Assembly: GCF_020131355.1 (NCBI RefSeq)
Contig: NZ_JAHLEL010000008.1
Coordinates: 62,001-126,000, forward strand
Reading direction: 5' to 3'
Source of the DNA: Pseudonocardia sp. ICBG1293
GTDB taxonomy: Bacteria > Actinomycetota > Actinomycetes > Mycobacteriales > Pseudonocardiaceae
DNA: 64,000 nucleotides
Below the pieces are notes generated by a model. It ran no database searches. It worked only from the letters and a program-made list of their open reading frames with translations, and was not told the DNA's origin. Positions 50,144-59,128 of this stretch are shown piece by piece. Numbering within the stretch: the first letter of the stretch is position 1; each line of letters begins with the position of its first letter. The translations under genes and the position numbers were made by a program.

Positions 50144-50995
50144 GATGTCCCGCTCGTCGGCTTCGCCCACTCGCCGGTGCCGATCTCGGTACAGCACGTC
50201 GACGGGTCGGGAGTGACCCTGCCGCGGGTGCGTGGCGCGCACGCACACGACTTCCTGATGCTCGTCCACATCGTGCGCGGTGCGTGCGAGTACCGGGTCG
50301 ACGGACGCACCTGGGACCTCCGCGAGGGCGACGCGTTCGTGATCGCGCCCGGTGCGGTGGTCGACCACGCCGCGGAGAGCACGGGGCCGCCCGGGGAGCT
50401 GTGGTCGGTCCTGTTCCCCGCGGAGGCGGTCGCGCCCGCGTCCTGGCGGGACCATCCGCTGCTCGCCCCGTTCGTCGGACGCCACCGCGGCGGCGGGCAG
50501 CGGATCGCCGTCCCGTCGGCCGACCGGGCGACCTGGCGGAGCCGTTTCGCCGATCTCGACGACGAGCTGTCCCGTCGCCGCGACGGCCACGCCGAGGCCG
50601 CCCGCGCCCACCTCACCCTGCTGCTGGTCGCGCTCGGCCGGCTCGTCGACGACGTGCCCGCCGAGTCCGGTGACCCACTGCTGGCGGCGGTGTTCGCCCT
50701 CGTCGAGGAGCGGTTCGCCGGGCCGCTGTCGCTGCGCGACGTCGCCGCGGTCGTCGGACTCACCCCCGGGCACCTGACGACCGTCGTGCGGCGCGGGACC
50801 GGACGGACCGTGCAGCAGTGGATCACCGAGCGGCGGCTGCGGGAGGCGCGCCGGCTGTTGACGTCCACCGACCTGCCGGTCGCCGACATCGGGGTCCGCG
50901 TCGGCTACCCCGATCCCGGCTACTTCGCCCGACGCTTCCGTGCCGCCCACGGCAGCGCCCCCGCGACCTGGCGCGCGGGACCCGCCACCCCCTGA
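50120..50995 (+). CDS. AraC family transcriptional regulator
   Basis: The 291-residue protein has a cupin-like AraC-binding domain (HAHDFLMLVHIVRGACEYRV, DGRTWDLREGDAFVIAPGAV) and a C-terminal AraC HTH pair (LSLRDVAAVVGLTPGHLTTV; VADIGVRVGYPDPGYFARRF). ATG 50120 or 50129 are possible starts. It is divergent from the methyltransferase and probably activates it together with itself. The effector is unknown. Confidence 0.85.
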   Translation: MGVMGRTSDVPLVGFAHSPVPISVQHVDGSGVTLPRVRGAHAHDFLMLVHIVRGACEYRVDGRTWDLREGDAFVIAPGAVVDHAAESTGPPGELWSVLFPAEAVAPASWRDHPLLAPFVGRHRGGGQRIAVPSADRATWRSRFADLDDELSRRRDGHAEAARAHLTLLLVALGRLVDDVPAESGDPLLAAVFALVEERFAGPLSLRDVAAVVGLTPGHLTTVVRRGTGRTVQQWITERRLREARRLLTSTDLPVADIGVRVGYPDPGYFARRFRAAHGSAPATWRAGPATP

Positions 50996-51075
50996 CGGGT
51001 GGCGGGTGACGTCCGCGCCGGTGCGGTCCGGCGCGATGTGGTGGGATTCCCCCGGTCTCATCTCGGGAGGACGAC

Positions 51076-52011
51076 GTGCGGTTCGACGAGAACGCCCGGC
51101 TCGACACGTCCGGCGTGGACGACCTGCGCGGGTCCGGCGGCGGCCGGGGCGGCGGGGTCGGCGGCCGGGTGGCCGGTGCGGGCGGCGGTCTGGGCCTCGT
51201 CGGCGTCATCCTCTACCTGCTCCTGTCGAACTTCGCGGGCGTCGACATGTCCGGGATGGGGGCGGGCGGCGGCTACCCCGGACTCGACCAGGTCGGCTCC
51301 GGCCAGACCGCGGACAACTCCTCGCTGCAGCAGAACTGCGCCACCGGCGAGTCGGCGAACACCTCGACCGACTGCCGCGTCGTCGCCGTCGTCAACTCCC
51401 TCGACGACTTCTGGGCCACCCAGTTCACCTCCGGCTTCACCCCGCCGCGGACGAACTTCTTCTCCGGCGGGGTCAGCACCGACGGCTGCGGCTCGGCGAC
51501 GTCGGACAGCGGGCCGTTCTACTGCCCCGCCGACTCCGAGATCTACATCGACCTCACCTTCTTCCAGGAGCTGCAGACCCGCTTCGGCGCGCAGGGCGGG
51601 CCGTTCTCCCAGGCCTACGTGATGGCCCACGAGTACGGCCACCACATCCAGAACCTGACCGGCACCAACCGCCGGGCGGGCAACGACACCGGCCCCACCT
51701 CGGGCTCGGTGCGCCTCGAGCTGCAGGCCGACTGCTACGCGGGCGTGTGGGCGAACCACGCGACGACCACGCCCGGCCCGTCGGGCAGGCCGCTGATCAG
51801 CGAGCTGAACCGGTCCGACATCGACGCCGCCCTGGACACCGCGTCCCGGATCGGCGACGACTACATCCAGTCCAACCTGGGCGGCGGCCGCGTCGACGAG
51901 TCCCAGTTCTCGCACGGCAGCTCCGCGCAGCGGGAGAAGTGGTTCACCACGGGGCTGCAGAGCGGCAACCCGGACGCCTGCGACACCTTCGCCGCGCGCA
52001 GCCTCGACTGA
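51076..52011 (+). CDS. Neutral zinc metallopeptidase (YpfJ/KPN_02809 family)
   Basis: The 311-residue protein has a short cytoplasmic Gly-rich tail, one transmembrane segment near residues 35-52 (LGLVGVILYLLLSNFAGV) and an external peptidase domain. The zinc motif HEYGHH starts at His185, and the ELQADCYAG segment supplies a third ligand. Cysteines at QQNCATG, TDCRVV and DGCGSA suggest disulfides. GTG 51076 follows GGGAGGAC. Its substrate is unknown. It is monocistronic. Confidence 0.85.
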   Translation: MRFDENARLDTSGVDDLRGSGGGRGGGVGGRVAGAGGGLGLVGVILYLLLSNFAGVDMSGMGAGGGYPGLDQVGSGQTADNSSLQQNCATGESANTSTDCRVVAVVNSLDDFWATQFTSGFTPPRTNFFSGGVSTDGCGSATSDSGPFYCPADSEIYIDLTFFQELQTRFGAQGGPFSQAYVMAHEYGHHIQNLTGTNRRAGNDTGPTSGSVRLELQADCYAGVWANHATTTPGPSGRPLISELNRSDIDAALDTASRIGDDYIQSNLGGGRVDESQFSHGSSAQREKWFTTGLQSGNPDACDTFAARSLD

Positions 52012-52030
52012 GACCCCGCCCGGGAGCCCG

Positions 52031-52621
52031 CTAGGGGCGCAGCCGACCCAGCTGGTGGTCCAGCACGGCGAGGGCACCGGCACCGTCGGTACCGCCCAGC
52101 AGCACCGACTCCGCGAGACCGCCGGCCAGCGCGAGCAGCACGACGGCCTCGCGGTCCGGGTCGAGCGCGGCGAGCTCGCCGCGGTCACGGGCCGCGGCGA
52201 GCCGGTCGGCGACGGCGTCGTGCAGGAGCCGGTCGCCGGCCCGGTAGGTCTCGCGCAGCCGCTCGTCGCCGAGGGACCGGATGAGGAAGGCGGAGCCGAC
52301 ACGGGCGTCGGCGCGGGCCTCGTCGTCGAGCGGGAGCAGCGCGCCCAGCAGGACGCGGACCTCCTCCAGCGGCGAGGACGGCGCCGCCGTCGCCATCCGC
52401 GCGCGCACCCGCTCGTCGACCCGCAGCCGCAGCTGCTGTGCCGCGAAGTCCAGCAGCTCGTCGCGGGAGGCGAAGTAGTGCTGCACCCGCCCCTTGGACA
52501 CCCCGGCCTCCTGCGCGACCCGCGCCAGGCTGACCGCCTCCAGACCCTCCGCGGCCGCGATCCGCCACAGCGCCCGCGCGATCTCGTCGCGCCGCAGGCC
52601 GTGGTCGACCACCCTCGGCAT
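52031..52621 (-). CDS. TetR family transcriptional regulator
   Basis: The 196-residue protein has a TetR HTH (EIARALWRIAAAEGLEAVSL, then ARVAQEAGVSKGRVQHYFAS) and a TetR_C-type effector domain. It ends with TAG (52031-52033), one of few genes here that do. Start ATG 52621. It is divergent from the alpha/beta hydrolase gene, with a 26-bp dyad between them, so it probably represses that operon. Confidence 0.85.
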   Translation of the reverse strand: MPRVVDHGLRRDEIARALWRIAAAEGLEAVSLARVAQEAGVSKGRVQHYFASRDELLDFAAQQLRLRVDERVRARMATAAPSSPLEEVRVLLGALLPLDDEARADARVGSAFLIRSLGDERLRETYRAGDRLLHDAVADRLAAARDRGELAALDPDREAVVLLALAGGLAESVLLGGTDGAGALAVLDHQLGRLRP

Positions 52622-52668
52622 CGCCCACCCCGTTCCGATCCGATCGGCTTGCGAAAAACGCCGCCCGC

Positions 52669-52694
52669 TTTTACAGTCCGATCGTATCGTAAAA
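52669..52694. promoter_or_regulatory. 26-bp imperfect palindrome, likely TetR operator
   Basis: The arms TTTTAC (52669-52674) and GTAAAA (52689-52694) flank a partly symmetric centre with CGATCG. It is AT-rich against a GC-rich background and sits 12 bp before the hydrolase ATG. It is well placed to block that gene's transcription. Confidence 0.6.
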
Positions 52695-52705
52695 CAGGGG
52701 GACCG

Positions 52706-53557
52706 ATGCGCACCGGACACTTCACCAGCACCGCGGCCCGCGACCGCTTCCGCACGCTGCACCGCACCGTCGTCGCAGGGCTGGGACCGACGACCGGCAG
52801 GTACATCGACACGAGCCACGGCTCCGTCCGGGTCCTGACCTGCGAGGGACCGGCCGGGACGCCGCTCGTCCTGCTCCCGGGCGCGGGCTCACCGGGGGTG
52901 AGCTGGGAACCGAACGTGCCCGCGTTGCGCCGGCTCGCGACCGTCCACCTCGTGGACCCGCTCGGCGGCCCGGGGGCGAGCGCCCAGGACGTGCCGATCC
53001 GGAACCTCGCCGACCAGGTCCGCTGGCTGCGCGACGTGCTGGACGCGCTGGGACCGTGCCACCTCGTCGGGACCTCGCTCGGCGGCCGCCTCGCGTTCGA
53101 GGTCGCCCTCCGCGCGCCGGCCGGGATCCGGACGCTGACCCTGCTCGACCCGGCCGTCACGTTCGCCCGCATCCCACCGGGGACCGTGGCCGCCTCGCTC
53201 GGAGCGCTCCCCGGCGCGCCGGCGTGGCTGCGCAGGCGGTTCGTCGCCCGCCTGGGCGACGGTGCCGACGTCGGCGACGACCCGGTCGCCCGGTTGATCG
53301 AGGCCGGCCTGTCCGGCTACGCCTCGGCGGTGCCGCACCCGTCGCTGCCCTCGGCGCGCGACGTGGCCGCGGTCGATGTCCGCACCCTGGTGCTGCTGGG
53401 CGGGCGCAGCACGATGCTCGACCCCGTCCGCGCCCGGGAGCGGGCCGCGTTGCTGCCCCGCGGCACCGTCGAGGTGTGGCCGGACGCAGGCCACGCGCTG
53501 CCCGGCGAGTTCCCGGAGCGGGTCGCCGAGCGCCTCTCGTCACTGGTGGCGGCGTGA
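52706..53557 (+). CDS. Alpha/beta hydrolase
   Basis: The 283-residue protein has the canonical fold: an oxyanion segment (LVLLPGAGSPGVSW), nucleophile elbow GTSLGG (Ser), Asp in LLGGRSTMLDP and catalytic His in PDAGHALP. No lid-defining feature points to a substrate (ester, lactone or peroxide). The GTGA overlap with the next gene couples it to a VC0807-type membrane protein. TetR at 52031-52621 is the likely regulator. Confidence 0.85.
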   Translation: MRTGHFTSTAARDRFRTLHRTVVAGLGPTTGRYIDTSHGSVRVLTCEGPAGTPLVLLPGAGSPGVSWEPNVPALRRLATVHLVDPLGGPGASAQDVPIRNLADQVRWLRDVLDALGPCHLVGTSLGGRLAFEVALRAPAGIRTLTLLDPAVTFARIPPGTVAASLGALPGAPAWLRRRFVARLGDGADVGDDPVARLIEAGLSGYASAVPHPSLPSARDVAAVDVRTLVLLGGRSTMLDPVRARERAALLPRGTVEVWPDAGHALPGEFPERVAERLSSLVAA

Positions 53558-54171
53558 GCCGCCGGGAGCTCGTGACGACGGTGCTCGCCGACCTCGTCGC
53601 GCCGCTGGTGGTGTTCTACGGCCTGCGCGCCGCCGGCGCCGACGCGGTGACCGCGCTGCTCGCCGGGGCCGCGGTCCCGGCGGCGCGGGCGCTGTGGGTG
53701 CTGGCGCGTGACCGGCGCGCCGAGTGGTTCGCCCTGCTGGTGCTCGCGCTGTGCCTGGCGAGCGCGGCGACGGCGCTGGTCGGCGGGGACGAACGGGTCC
53801 TGCTCGCCCGCGACGCCCTGGTCACCGCCGCCCTCGGCGCGGTCCTGCTGGCGAGCGTCCCGACGGCCCGTCCGGTGCTGTTCACCGTCGGGCGGCTCAC
53901 CCTCACCGACGCCGGCCACAGTCCCGACGAGTGAGACCGCCGCTGGGCGTCGCCGGCGCGGTTCCGTGGGATCTGGCGGTGGCTGACGGCGGGCTGGGCG
54001 GCCGGGCTGTTCGCCGACGCGGCGCTGCGGGTGCTGGCCGCGTACACGTTGCCGGTCGACGTGGTGCCCGCCGTGCACGCCGTGCAGTGGTTCGCCGTGC
54101 TGGCCGTGCTGCTCGTCGCCGGGCAGGTGTGGCTGCGGCTGCCCCGGCACCGCGCGCTGGTCTTCAGCTGA
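53554..54171 (+). pseudogene. VC0807-family membrane protein with an internal stop
   Basis: The first 126 codons encode about four membrane helices (TTVLADLVAPLVVFYGLRAA; FALLVLALCLASAATALVGG; TAALGAVLLASV). After TGA at 53932-53934 the same frame continues with RRWASPARFRGIWRWLTAGW and about two more helices, ending at TGA 54169-54171. The missing residue aligns with a conserved Trp of the family (W-E-x-R-W against stop-D-R-R-W), so TGG to TGA is the simplest cause. The function of the family is unclear; members resemble septation-type membrane proteins. Confidence 0.6.
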
Positions 54172-54850
54172 CCGGGGGCTCCGCGGCGAGGAACCCCGCC
54201 AGGTCCGCGGTGTAGCCCTCGACGACCGGCTCCCACCCGGGCCGCACGAACGCATCCCGGTCGAGGCGTACCCGGTACTCGGTGACGCGCTCGTCGTCGT
54301 GCACGATCGTGGCGGTGCCGTCGTCGCGGTAGCCGAGCCGGGCCGACACCGCCGCGGACCGCGCGTTGCCCGTCAGGTACTCCGAGCGCGCCACCAGTGC
54401 CCCGAGGTGGTCGAAGGCGAACGCCAGCACCGCGGCCCGCATCTCGGTCCCGTACCCGCGGCCCTGCGCGTGGCGCACCAGGTACGAGCCGGTCGAGACC
54501 TCGCGGCGCACGCCGAACCGGTCCCCCACCACGTCCTGCAGGCCGACCACCCGGTCCTGTGCCCGTACGACGAACGTCAGCGTCCACCACTCCGGTGACG
54601 CCCTCGCCCGGTTCCCCCAGAAGTACTGCACCATGCCGCGCCCCAGGTGGCGCGGGTCAGCCCGGGTCCACGGAATGCGGAACGGCATCTCCGACGACGG
54701 GTGGATCCCGCTCGCGTGGACGGCCGCGACCAGCTCGCGCAGCGACACGTCGTCCTCGGTCCGCAGCTCCAGGTGCGGGGTCCGCAGCACCAGCCCGGCC
54801 ATCGGCCACGGGTCGGGCACCGGGTCGATCGGCGCGGGCAGCACGTCCAT
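54164..54850 (-). CDS. GNAT acetyltransferase (RimJ/RimL type)
   Basis: The 228-residue protein has a GNAT_3-like start (LVLRTPHLELRTEDDVSLRE), TLTFVVRAQDRVVGLQDVVG, a loop GRGYGTEMRAAVLAFAFDHLG and NARSAAVSARLGYRDDG. This arrangement fits RimJ/RimL-like acetyltransferases. ATG 54850. It is convergent with the VC0807-type frame and divergent from the quinone oxidoreductase gene. Confidence 0.85.
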   Translation of the reverse strand: MDVLPAPIDPVPDPWPMAGLVLRTPHLELRTEDDVSLRELVAAVHASGIHPSSEMPFRIPWTRADPRHLGRGMVQYFWGNRARASPEWWTLTFVVRAQDRVVGLQDVVGDRFGVRREVSTGSYLVRHAQGRGYGTEMRAAVLAFAFDHLGALVARSEYLTGNARSAAVSARLGYRDDGTATIVHDDERVTEYRVRLDRDAFVRPGWEPVVEGYTADLAGFLAAEPPVS

Positions 54851-54904
54851 CGGGCGATGATCCTCCGATCGCCGACGACGGCGCCACGGAATACCGTCGC
54901 GGGC

Positions 54905-55891
54905 ATGTGGGCGATCACCCTGAGCGAGTACGGCGGACCGGAGAACATGACGTGGGCGCAGGTGCCCGACCCCGAGCCCGCACCGGGCGAGGTCGTGCTC
55001 GACGTCGTGTCCTCGGCCGTCAACCGGGCCGACCTGCTGCAGGTCCAGGGCAACTACCCGGTCCCGCCGGGCGCCTCGGAGATCCTCGGTCTGGAGTGCG
55101 CGGGCCGGATCGCCGCGCTCGGCGAGGGGGTCACCGGCTGGTCGGTCGGTGACGAGGTCTGCGCCCTGCTCGCCGGTGGCGGCTACGCGACGAAGGTCGC
55201 CGTCCCGGCCCCGCAGCTGCTGCCCGTCCCCGAGGGCGTCTCCTTGGAGGAAGCCGGCGGCCTGCCGGAGGTCGCGTGCACGGTCTGGTCGAACGTGTTC
55301 CTGGAGGGGCGTCTCGCCGAGGGTGAGACCTTCCTGGTCCAGGGCGGCTCGTCGGGCATCGGGACGCACGCGATCCAGGTCGCCAAGGCGTTCGGCGCCC
55401 GGGTCGCCGCGACCGCGGGGCACGCCGACCGGCTGCAGTTCTGCCGCGACCTGGGCGCGGACATCGTCATCGACTACCACGACGACATCGCCGAGGCGCT
55501 GAAGAAGGCCACCGACGGCCACGGCGCCGACGTCATCCTCGACAACATGGGCGCCAAGGGCCTGACGAACAACCTGTCCGCGCTCGCCCGCGACGGCCGC
55601 CTCATGATCATCGGCATGCAGGGCGGGGTGAAGGCGGAGCTGAACATCGGCGCGCTGCTCGCCAAGCGCGGGCACATCTCGGCGATGGGCCTGCGCGGAC
55701 GACCGGTCGAGGGGCCGCACTCCAAGGCCGAGGTCGGCGCGGGGGTCGCCGGGAACGTGTGGCGGCTGTTCGCCGACGGCCGCGTGCGGCCGGTGGTCTT
55801 CGAGCGGTTCGCGATGTCCGACGCGGCCGAGGCGCACCGCAGGCTCGACGCCGGTGGAGTGACCGGCAAGCTCCTCCTCGTGAACTCCTGA
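54905..55891 (+). CDS. NAD(P)H:quinone oxidoreductase (zinc-independent MDR/QOR family)
   Basis: The 328-residue protein has an N-terminal GroES-like domain (VSSAVNRADLLQVQGNYPVP with PPGASEILGLECAG) and a Rossmann motif LVQGGSSGIGTHAIQVAKAF. The absence of zinc-ligand cysteines points to the QOR/PIG3 group. It reduces quinones or enones with NADPH. In mycobacteria this gene commonly precedes bpa, and here it does so by 16 bp. Confidence 0.85.
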   Translation: MWAITLSEYGGPENMTWAQVPDPEPAPGEVVLDVVSSAVNRADLLQVQGNYPVPPGASEILGLECAGRIAALGEGVTGWSVGDEVCALLAGGGYATKVAVPAPQLLPVPEGVSLEEAGGLPEVACTVWSNVFLEGRLAEGETFLVQGGSSGIGTHAIQVAKAFGARVAATAGHADRLQFCRDLGADIVIDYHDDIAEALKKATDGHGADVILDNMGAKGLTNNLSALARDGRLMIIGMQGGVKAELNIGALLAKRGHISAMGLRGRPVEGPHSKAEVGAGVAGNVWRLFADGRVRPVVFERFAMSDAAEAHRRLDAGGVTGKLLLVNS

Positions 55892-55906
55892 GCGGGCGGG
55901 TCCAGA

Positions 55907-56452
55907 ATGGCGGGCATGAGCGACGAGCAGGAGACACCCGGGGACCGGGTCGTGGTGGTCGGCGCCGACGGGCGTCCGGTGGGCATGGCGTCGGTCCCGC
56001 AGGACGACGAGGCCCAGAGCCCCGCATCGATGGTCGAGCAGCCCGCGAAGGTCATGCGGATCGGCACCATGATCAAGCAGCTGCTCGAGGAGGTGAAGGC
56101 CGCGCCGCTGGACGAGGCGTCCCGCGAGCGGCTCAAGGAGATCCACGAGAACTCCGTCAAGGAGCTCGAGGAGGGCCTGGCGCCGGAGCTGCGCGAGGAG
56201 CTGCAGCGGCTCAGCCTCCCGTTCACGGCGGACAAGACGCCGTCGGAGGGCGAGCTGCGGATCGCCCAGGCCCAGCTGGTGGGCTGGCTGGAGGGGCTGT
56301 TCCACGGCATCCAGACCGCGCTGTTCGCCCAGCAGATGGCCGCCCGCGCGCAGCTGGAGCAGATGCGTCGCGGACTGCCCCCCGGTGTGGGTGGCGCACC
56401 CGAGCAGGGCATCCCGGAGGGCATGGGCCGGGGTACGGGGCAGTACCTCTGA
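55907..56452 (+). CDS. bpa: Bacterial proteasome activator (Bpa/PafE)
   Basis: The 181-residue protein is helical (GTMIKQLLEEVKAAPLDEAS; ELREELQRLSLPFTADKTPS; LVGWLEGLFHGIQTALFAQQ). It ends with GQYL, the variant of the HbYX motif with which Bpa docks on the 20S core and opens the gate without ATP. It targets unfolded or heat-damaged proteins. ATG 55907 or 55916 are possible starts. The neighbouring QOR and arabinogalactan genes keep the mycobacterial order (Rv3780 region). Confidence 0.85.
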   Translation: MAGMSDEQETPGDRVVVVGADGRPVGMASVPQDDEAQSPASMVEQPAKVMRIGTMIKQLLEEVKAAPLDEASRERLKEIHENSVKELEEGLAPELREELQRLSLPFTADKTPSEGELRIAQAQLVGWLEGLFHGIQTALFAQQMAARAQLEQMRRGLPPGVGGAPEQGIPEGMGRGTGQYL

Positions 56453-56549
56453 GGTCGGTCGCCGCGCGCCGTCGACCTGCGGTTTCGGTCGCGCTCGGCA
56501 GGGGGCTCCCCTGCCGGGCCGCGCCGGGGGCCGTGAGTACCCTCGTCGG

Positions 56550-57416
56550 GTGGCCGTGACCGTGACCGACGAGCCGGGCGACGTCGTCGACCCGTCCGAG
56601 GTGTCGAGCCCGCGCAGCTGGAAGCGGGCCTTCGCGGACCTCGCCCAGGGCTGGCGGCAACGGCCGCTGTGGGGCTACCTGGGCTGGCAGGACATCAAGC
56701 AGCGCTACCGGCGCTCGGTCCTGGGACCGCTGTGGATCTCGATCAGCATGGGCGTCATCGCGCTCGGCCTGGGGATCCTCTACTCGGCGCTGTTCCAGAT
56801 CTCTCTGGCGACCTTCCTCCCGCACGTCGCCGTCGGGCTGCTGATCTGGAACTTCGTGTCCGGCTGCATCCTCGAGGGCAGCGAGGTCTTCATCGCCAAC
56901 GAGGGCCTGATCAAGTTCCTCCCGGCACCGCTGAGCCTGCACATCTACCGGCTCGTGTGGCGGCAGACGCTGTTCTTCCTGCACAACCTGGTCGTCTGGG
57001 TCGTGCTGATGATCGTGTTCCCGCACCCGCTGGGGCTGTCGTCCCTGCTGGCGGTCCCGGCGTTCGTGCTGCTGGCGGTGAACGGGGCGTGGGTCGCGAT
57101 CCTCGCCGGGATCCTCGCGACCCGGTTCCGGGACATCCCGCCGATCATCGCCAGCGTCACCCAGCTGGTCTTCTACCTGACCCCGATCGTCTGGTCGGTG
57201 GACATCCTCAGCGACAACCCGGCCGCCCGCGAGCGTGCCCAGCTGGTCGAGCTGAACCCGGTCTTCCACTTCGTCGAGATCGTGCGCCAGCCGCTGCTCG
57301 GCCAGGAGATCGTCGGCCGGTACTGGCTGGTGACCGGCGTGATCACGCTGGTCGGTTGGACCGCCGCGCTGATCTGCCTGCGCAACTACCGCTCCCGCGT
57401 CGCGTACTGGGTGTGA
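56550..57416 (+). CDS. wzm: Galactan ABC exporter, permease subunit (Wzm/RfbD)
   Basis: The 288-residue protein has six membrane helices. The segments LWGYLGWQDIKQRYRRSVLG, GPLWISISMGVIALGLGILY and VTQLVFYLTPIVWSVDIL are typical of Wzm-type ABC-2 permeases for O-antigen or galactan export. Together with the next ATPase it forms a Wzm/Wzt transporter that moves lipid-linked galactan outward in arabinogalactan synthesis. It corresponds to Rv3783 (rfbD) of Mycobacterium by similarity and position. GTG 56550. Confidence 0.85.
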   Translation: MAVTVTDEPGDVVDPSEVSSPRSWKRAFADLAQGWRQRPLWGYLGWQDIKQRYRRSVLGPLWISISMGVIALGLGILYSALFQISLATFLPHVAVGLLIWNFVSGCILEGSEVFIANEGLIKFLPAPLSLHIYRLVWRQTLFFLHNLVVWVVLMIVFPHPLGLSSLLAVPAFVLLAVNGAWVAILAGILATRFRDIPPIIASVTQLVFYLTPIVWSVDILSDNPAARERAQLVELNPVFHFVEIVRQPLLGQEIVGRYWLVTGVITLVGWTAALICLRNYRSRVAYWV

Positions 57417-57422
57417 ACCTCT

Positions 57423-58175
57423 GTGACTGAACCCCGCATCCGGATCGACGCCGCAGGCGTGGACTTCCCGATCTTCGACGCCAAGACGCGCTCGCTGAAG
57501 AAGGCCGTCCTCGGCAAGGCGGGCGGCCGGATCGGCACCGACGCCAAGGTGCCGATCATCGAGGCGCTGCGCGACATCACCGTCAGCCTGGACAAGGGCG
57601 CGCGCGTCGCGCTGGTCGGGCACAACGGCGCCGGCAAGTCCACGCTGCTGCGGCTGATGGCCGGCATCTACGAGCCCACCCGCGGCCGGTCGCTGGTCCG
57701 CGGCAAGGTCGCGCCCGTCTTCGACCTCGCCGTCGGGATGGATCCGGAGATCTCGGGCTACGAGAACATCCTGATCCGCGGCCTGTTCCTGGGCATGACG
57801 CGCAAGCAGATGGAGGCGCGGATCGACGACATCGCCGCCTTCACCGAGCTCGGCGACTACCTGGAGATGCCGCTGCGGGCGTACTCCACGGGCATGCGGG
57901 TGCGGCTCGCGCTCGGCGTCGTCACCTCGATCGACCCCGAGATCCTGCTGCTCGACGAGGGCATCGGCGCCGTCGACTCGGAGTTCCTGAACAAGGCCCG
58001 CGACCGGCTGCACGAGCTCGTCGACCGCTCCGGGATCCTCGTGTTCGCCTCGCACTCCGACGAGTTCCTCGCCGACCTGTGCGACACCGCGCTGTGGATG
58101 GAACACGGGACGATCAAGGAGTACGGCCCGCTGCACGAGGTCCTCGACCACTACAAGGGGCGGACCCCGTCGTGA
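57423..58175 (+). CDS. wzt: Galactan ABC exporter, ATPase subunit (Wzt/RfbE)
   Basis: The 250-residue ABC ATPase has Walker A GHNGAGKST, signature YSTGMRVRLALG, Walker B ILLLDEGIG and H-loop FASHS. It lacks the carbohydrate-binding extension seen in some Wzt, like mycobacterial RfbE. GTG 57423 follows the permease by six bases, and its stop overlaps glfT1 (GTGA). It powers export of the galactan precursor. Confidence 0.85.
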   Translation: MTEPRIRIDAAGVDFPIFDAKTRSLKKAVLGKAGGRIGTDAKVPIIEALRDITVSLDKGARVALVGHNGAGKSTLLRLMAGIYEPTRGRSLVRGKVAPVFDLAVGMDPEISGYENILIRGLFLGMTRKQMEARIDDIAAFTELGDYLEMPLRAYSTGMRVRLALGVVTSIDPEILLLDEGIGAVDSEFLNKARDRLHELVDRSGILVFASHSDEFLADLCDTALWMEHGTIKEYGPLHEVLDHYKGRTPS

Positions 58176-59077
58176 CCGGACCGCTGCCGCCCGGCTCGGT
58201 CGTCGGCGTCATCGTGACGCGCCACCGCGCCGACCTCCTCGTCGACTCGCTCGCGGCGATGGCGAAGCAGACCCACCCGCTGGCCCACCTGATCGTCGTC
58301 GACAACGGGCCGGACCTCCCCGCGCGCGACGCCGTCGAGGCCGTACCGCTGCCGACGACCTGGCTGCCGTCGTGGTCCAACCTCGGCGGCGCCGGCGGCT
58401 TCGCCCTCGGGATGCTGCACGCCCTCGCGATGGGCGCCGAGTGGATCTTCCTGGCCGACGACGACGGCCACGCCGCCGACGAGTCCACCCTGGCGACCCT
58501 GCTCGACGTCGCGGAGCGGCACGGGCTGGCCGCGGTGTCGCCGGTGGTGGCCGACAAGGCCTCGCCGGACCGGCTCGCGTTCCCGCTGCGCCGCGGCGTC
58601 ACCTGGCACCGGTCCCGCTCGGCGCTGGGCACCGACGACCTGCTCCCCGGCATCGCCTCGTTCTTCAACGGCGCCCTGTTCCGGGCCTCCACCCTCGAAG
58701 TGATCGGGGTGCCGGATCTGCGGCTGTTCGTCCGCGGCGACGAGGTGGAGATGCACCGCCGGATGGTCCGGTCCGGGCTGCCCTTCGGCACCGCGCTGCA
58801 GGCCACCTACCTGCACCCCTACGGCTCCGACGAGTTCAAGCCGATGCTCGGTGGGCGGCTGCACGCCCAGGACCCGGGCGACGCGGTGAAGCGTTTCTAC
58901 ACCTATCGCAACCGCGGCTACCTGATGTCCCAGCCCGGGATGCGGAGGATCGGCCTCCTGGAGCTGCCGAGGTTCGCCTGGTACTTCCTGGTCACGAAAC
59001 GCGACCCACGCGCCTTCCGGGACTGGCTCTCCCTCCTGAGACAAGGCCGCAGGGAACAGTTCCACCGCGCCCCCTGA
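58172..59077 (+). CDS. glfT1: Galactofuranosyltransferase GlfT1
   Basis: The 301-residue GT2-family protein has the N-terminal nucleotide-binding strand (VVGVIVTRHRADLLVDSLAA), the VVDNGP donor segment and the metal motif ADDDGH. The length and context fit GlfT1 (Rv3782), which adds the first galactofuranose residues to the decaprenyl-linked linker, rather than the longer polymerase GlfT2. The gene overlaps the upstream ATPase (GTGA), forming a tight wzm-wzt-glfT1 operon. It is cytosolic and membrane-associated. Confidence 0.85.
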   Translation: MTGPLPPGSVVGVIVTRHRADLLVDSLAAMAKQTHPLAHLIVVDNGPDLPARDAVEAVPLPTTWLPSWSNLGGAGGFALGMLHALAMGAEWIFLADDDGHAADESTLATLLDVAERHGLAAVSPVVADKASPDRLAFPLRRGVTWHRSRSALGTDDLLPGIASFFNGALFRASTLEVIGVPDLRLFVRGDEVEMHRRMVRSGLPFGTALQATYLHPYGSDEFKPMLGGRLHAQDPGDAVKRFYTYRNRGYLMSQPGMRRIGLLELPRFAWYFLVTKRDPRAFRDWLSLLRQGRREQFHRAP

Positions 59078-59098
59078 GCATCCACACCCCGTGACCGT

Positions 59099-59128
59099 CA
59101 TCCACACCTGTTGCAGCAGGTGTGGATG
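59099..59128. repeat. Perfect 12-bp-arm palindrome downstream of glfT1
   Basis: CATCCACACCTG (59099-59110) and CAGGTGTGGATG (59117-59128) flank a TTGCAG loop. It may be the glfT1 terminator. Further TCCACAC/GTGTGGA repeats continue to 59180. A related palindrome (60219-60240) with a TTGCAA centre lies beyond the AbiEi-like gene. Confidence 0.65.

Noticed and set aside
27811-53934. Reassignment of TAG or TGA as sense codons
   Set aside because: TGA ends most genes and TAG ends at least the TetR gene at 52031; only isolated frames are affected, so decay or error is simpler.
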